Below, piece after piece: positions 62,356 through 64,000 of a DNA stretch of 64,000 bases. Source of the stretch: Pseudomonas sp. QS1027 (lineage in GTDB: Bacteria > Pseudomonadota > Gammaproteobacteria > Pseudomonadales > Pseudomonadaceae); the NCBI RefSeq assembly GCF_002814235.1, contig NZ_PHSU01000032.1, positions 39,097-103,096 on the forward strand. The letters are read 5' to 3'. The notes beneath the pieces were generated by a model, which saw only the letters and a program-made list of their open reading frames with translations, ran no database searches and was not told where the DNA came from. The first letter of the stretch is position 1. Each line of letters begins with the position of its first letter. The position numbers and the translations under genes are program-made.

Positions 62356-63228
62356 ATGACCCGTAATATGATCGGCAGCGCGGTTGGCGGTGCGGCTGCA
62401 TTGATCCTGCTCATTGTGTTTTTCGGCAGCTGGTACACCGTGGATGAAACCGAGCGCGGCGTGCTTCTGAGAAACGGCGCGCTCGTCGGCGTGGTGGACC
62501 CCGGGCTGTCGTTCAAGACGCCCTTCATTGAAACGGTCAAGCTGATCAGCACCCAGAGCCAGGTCTCGGCCTATGAAAATCTCCAGGCCTACAGCAAGGA
62601 CCAGCAATCGGCGCAGCTCAAGGTCTCGGTCTCGTGGCACGTCGCCCCTTCCGATGTCGCCAAGGTGTATACCCAGTTCAAGGATATCGAGGGCATTCGC
62701 GACCGTTTGATCAGCCGCCAGGTACCGACCCAGGTCGAGAACGTCTTCGGCCAGTTCAACGCCGTGGCCGCCGTGCAGAACCGCGTGCAACTGGTCAATG
62801 ATATTTCCGCCGCGATCAAGACGGCGATCACCGGGCCGGTGATGATCGACAGTGTTCAGGTCGAGAACATCGACTTCAGCGATGCCTATGAGAAAGCCAT
62901 CGAGGCGCGCATGGCCGCCGAAGTGCAGGTCAAGACCCGCGAGCAACAGCTGGCGACCGAACAGGTCCAGGCACAGATCCGCGTGACCCAGGCCCAAGCC
63001 GAGGCCGATGCACAGTTGGCGCAGGCCAAGGCCGATGCCCAGGCCACCGAACTGCGTGGCCGGGCTGAAGCCGAAGCGATCAAGGCCCGCGCCCAGGCAC
63101 TGGCGAGCAACCAGAATCTGGTGGAGCTGACCAAGGCGGAACGCTGGAATGGTGTGCTGCCGACAACGGTATTGCCGAGCGGCTCCCTGCCCTTTATCGA
63201 TGTCCGGCAGGACCGCAAGTCTGACTGA
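62356..63228 (+). CDS. SPFH/prohibitin-family membrane protein
   Basis: A 290-residue protein with one N-terminal transmembrane helix (MTRNMIGSAVGGAAALILLI), the SPFH domain (about 30-200; VDPGLSFKTPFIETVKLIST) and an Ala/Glu/Gln-rich coiled coil (about 190-250). It resembles HflC/prohibitin proteins that form membrane ring scaffolds and modulate proteases. AAAGGAACG precedes the ATG. It is divergent from the lipid operon; a functional link is not evident. Confidence 0.88.
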   Translation: MTRNMIGSAVGGAAALILLIVFFGSWYTVDETERGVLLRNGALVGVVDPGLSFKTPFIETVKLISTQSQVSAYENLQAYSKDQQSAQLKVSVSWHVAPSDVAKVYTQFKDIEGIRDRLISRQVPTQVENVFGQFNAVAAVQNRVQLVNDISAAIKTAITGPVMIDSVQVENIDFSDAYEKAIEARMAAEVQVKTREQQLATEQVQAQIRVTQAQAEADAQLAQAKADAQATELRGRAEAEAIKARAQALASNQNLVELTKAERWNGVLPTTVLPSGSLPFIDVRQDRKSD

Positions 63229-63230
63229 TT

Positions 63231-63285
63231 GCGGGAGCAAGCCTGCCCGCGATGAGCGTCAGGGATGACGGGCATCGCGGCCTCC
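63231..63285. repeat. Degenerate REP-like palindrome
   Basis: GCGGGAGCAAGCCTGCCCGC, GATG and a partial inverted copy CGGGCATCGCGGCC follow the SPFH gene. It is of the GCCTGCCCGCGATG subtype and may serve as a transcription barrier between convergent genes. Confidence 0.5.
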
Positions 63286-63315
63286 CCAGCTCATCGACTC
63301 GGCGAGCGGCGACGC

Positions 63316-63855
63316 CTACGGAACCCGAGCCTCTTCATTGATCCAGCCCTTGAATGCCTCCAGGGCTGAAACGATTTGTTGGCGAATCTGCGGGTCGGCC
63401 GCAATGCCCACGTCATCCATCTCTTTGGCCAGAAGATTCACGGTAATCGACGCCGGCTCGACGATATTGGCCGACATCGTTTCCAGCACCAGCCTCAACG
63501 CCGCCTGGGCATGACTCGCCCGCGGCGAGGCATTGAATAGCGCCACCGGTTTGCCGGGAAACTCGTGACTGGCGACGAGCCAATCCAGCGCGTTCTTGAA
63601 CGAGCCAGGAATGCCACGCGCATATTCGGGGCAAGAGATCAGAATGCCATCTGCCCGACCGATCAGTTCCCGCAGCGCCAAAACAATTGCCGGAGGATTG
63701 TCGGCCAGGTCGGGGTCGAAATGCGGCAACTGCCCCACGTCCAGATAATGCTGGATCGCCACGCCTTGCGGACTGAGCCTCTCGGCGGCACGAAGCAACG
63801 AGGAATTTGAAGAGGCCGCCCGAAGGCTTCCGGAGACTGCCAGCAACCGAACCAT
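63316..63855 (-). CDS. NADPH-dependent FMN reductase
   Basis: A 179-residue flavodoxin-like reductase of the ArsH/ChrR/SsuE-type superfamily: VRLLAVSGSLRAASSNSSLL binds the FMN phosphate and CPEYARGIPGSFKNALDWLV is the second family signature. It likely reduces quinones, metals or free FMN. The start at 63855 matches the family; a longer frame upstream lacks support. Confidence 0.9.
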   Translation of the reverse strand: MVRLLAVSGSLRAASSNSSLLRAAERLSPQGVAIQHYLDVGQLPHFDPDLADNPPAIVLALRELIGRADGILISCPEYARGIPGSFKNALDWLVASHEFPGKPVALFNASPRASHAQAALRLVLETMSANIVEPASITVNLLAKEMDDVGIAADPQIRQQIVSALEAFKGWINEEARVP

Positions 63856-63922
63856 TGATACTCCGATGCAACCGAAACACCCAGGAAAGGATGCGCAAGA
63901 AGATTCGTCAAACGCAAGACGC

Positions 63923-63950
63923 AAAAAAGGGCCAACCTTTCGGTTGACCC
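63923..63950 (-). terminator. Intrinsic terminator of the tRNA transcript
   Basis: On the minus strand GGGTCAACC, GAAA and GGTTGGCCC form a stem-loop followed by six T residues (63928-63923). It lies about 30 bp downstream of the tRNA 3' end. Confidence 0.8.
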
Positions 63951-63981
63951 TTCCAGACCGCCCAGCAGAGCGGATTTTGTT

Positions 63982-64000
63982 TGGTAGGCGCGATTGGACT
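63982..64000 (-). tRNA. Partial tRNA 3' end (probably tRNA-Val)
   Basis: The minus strand reads AGTCCAATCGCGCCTACCA to the window edge: the T-loop end, the acceptor 3' strand CGCGCCT, discriminator A and encoded CCA. The acceptor implies a 5' strand AGGCGCG, which matches my memory of Pseudomonas tRNA-Val(GAC). The anticodon is outside the window, so the identity is tentative. Confidence 0.65.

Noticed and set aside
63982..64000. Phage or island attachment site at the tRNA
   Set aside because: No integrase and no repeat of the tRNA 3' end was seen in the window.

Overview
The window is high-GC chromosomal DNA from a Pseudomonas, most likely of the P. fluorescens group. The evidence is Pseudomonas-type REP palindromes (core GTAGGAGCCGGCTTGCTGGCGATG, split here as GTAGGAGCCGGC/TTGCTGGCGATG), a DUF2790 secreted protein, OprD-type porins, many LysR regulators facing small catabolic operons, and a partial tRNA-Val-like gene at the right edge. 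No insertion sequence, prophage or CRISPR array was seen.

Layout. (1) 1-13.3 kb: a LysR gene cut by the window edge, an MFS transporter, and an uptake/catabolic block of a BesD/HalD-like Fe(II)/2-oxoglutarate oxygenase, an M24/DddP-like metalloenzyme, a Tat-exported peptide-type binding protein, two permeases, a fused double ATPase and a porin, flanked by two LysR genes. (2) 13.4-18.5 kb: an operon of formaldehyde-activating-enzyme homologue (Fae), aldo/keto reductase, aldehyde dehydrogenase and MFS transporter, with a small upstream ORF and a candidate sRNA. (3) 18.5-32.4 kb: a glycine-zipper protein; amidohydrolase, YdcZ-type protein and OprD porin with a divergent LysR; ADH and MFS with a divergent LysR; DUF2790; hxlR-emrA-emrB, in which emrA lacks its beta-barrel; ABM monooxygenase; alpha/beta hydrolase with a divergent LysR. 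(4) 32.4-38.9 kb: an isochorismatase-DoxX-ABM-amidohydrolase operon, then topB behind a strong LexA-type box, then a serine-linked coiled-coil protein. (5) 39.0-44.3 kb: an arginase-family enzyme with a polar amino-acid ABC transporter, an Lrp-type regulator and an XRE-cupin regulator.

(6) 44.6-62.0 kb is the main discovery: 15 co-directional, mostly overlapping minus-strand genes driven by one good promoter with a perfect palindrome in its spacer. In transcription order: fatty acyl-AMP ligase, ACP, unknown multi-histidine membrane protein, fatty acid desaturase, aminotransferase::acyl-ACP-reductase fusion, SRPBCC protein, GNAT-type acyltransferase, LolD-like ATPase, FtsX-type permease, LolA-like periplasmic carrier, second ACP, ketosynthase, NAD-dependent reductase, acyl-CoA dehydrogenase and outer-membrane beta-barrel. 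I infer a pathway that loads a fatty acid on ACP, desaturates or extends it, reduces it to an aldehyde, aminates it to a long-chain amine, perhaps N-acylates it, and exports the lipid across the envelope. The logic resembles the TamA/TamT/TamH alkyl-amine branch of tambjamine synthesis and, in its GNAT/SDR/ACP/ligase set, bacterial ceramide synthesis, but the combination is not one I recognise.

(7) 62.3-64.0 kb: an SPFH/prohibitin protein, an NADPH-dependent FMN reductase and the 3' end of a tRNA gene with its terminator.
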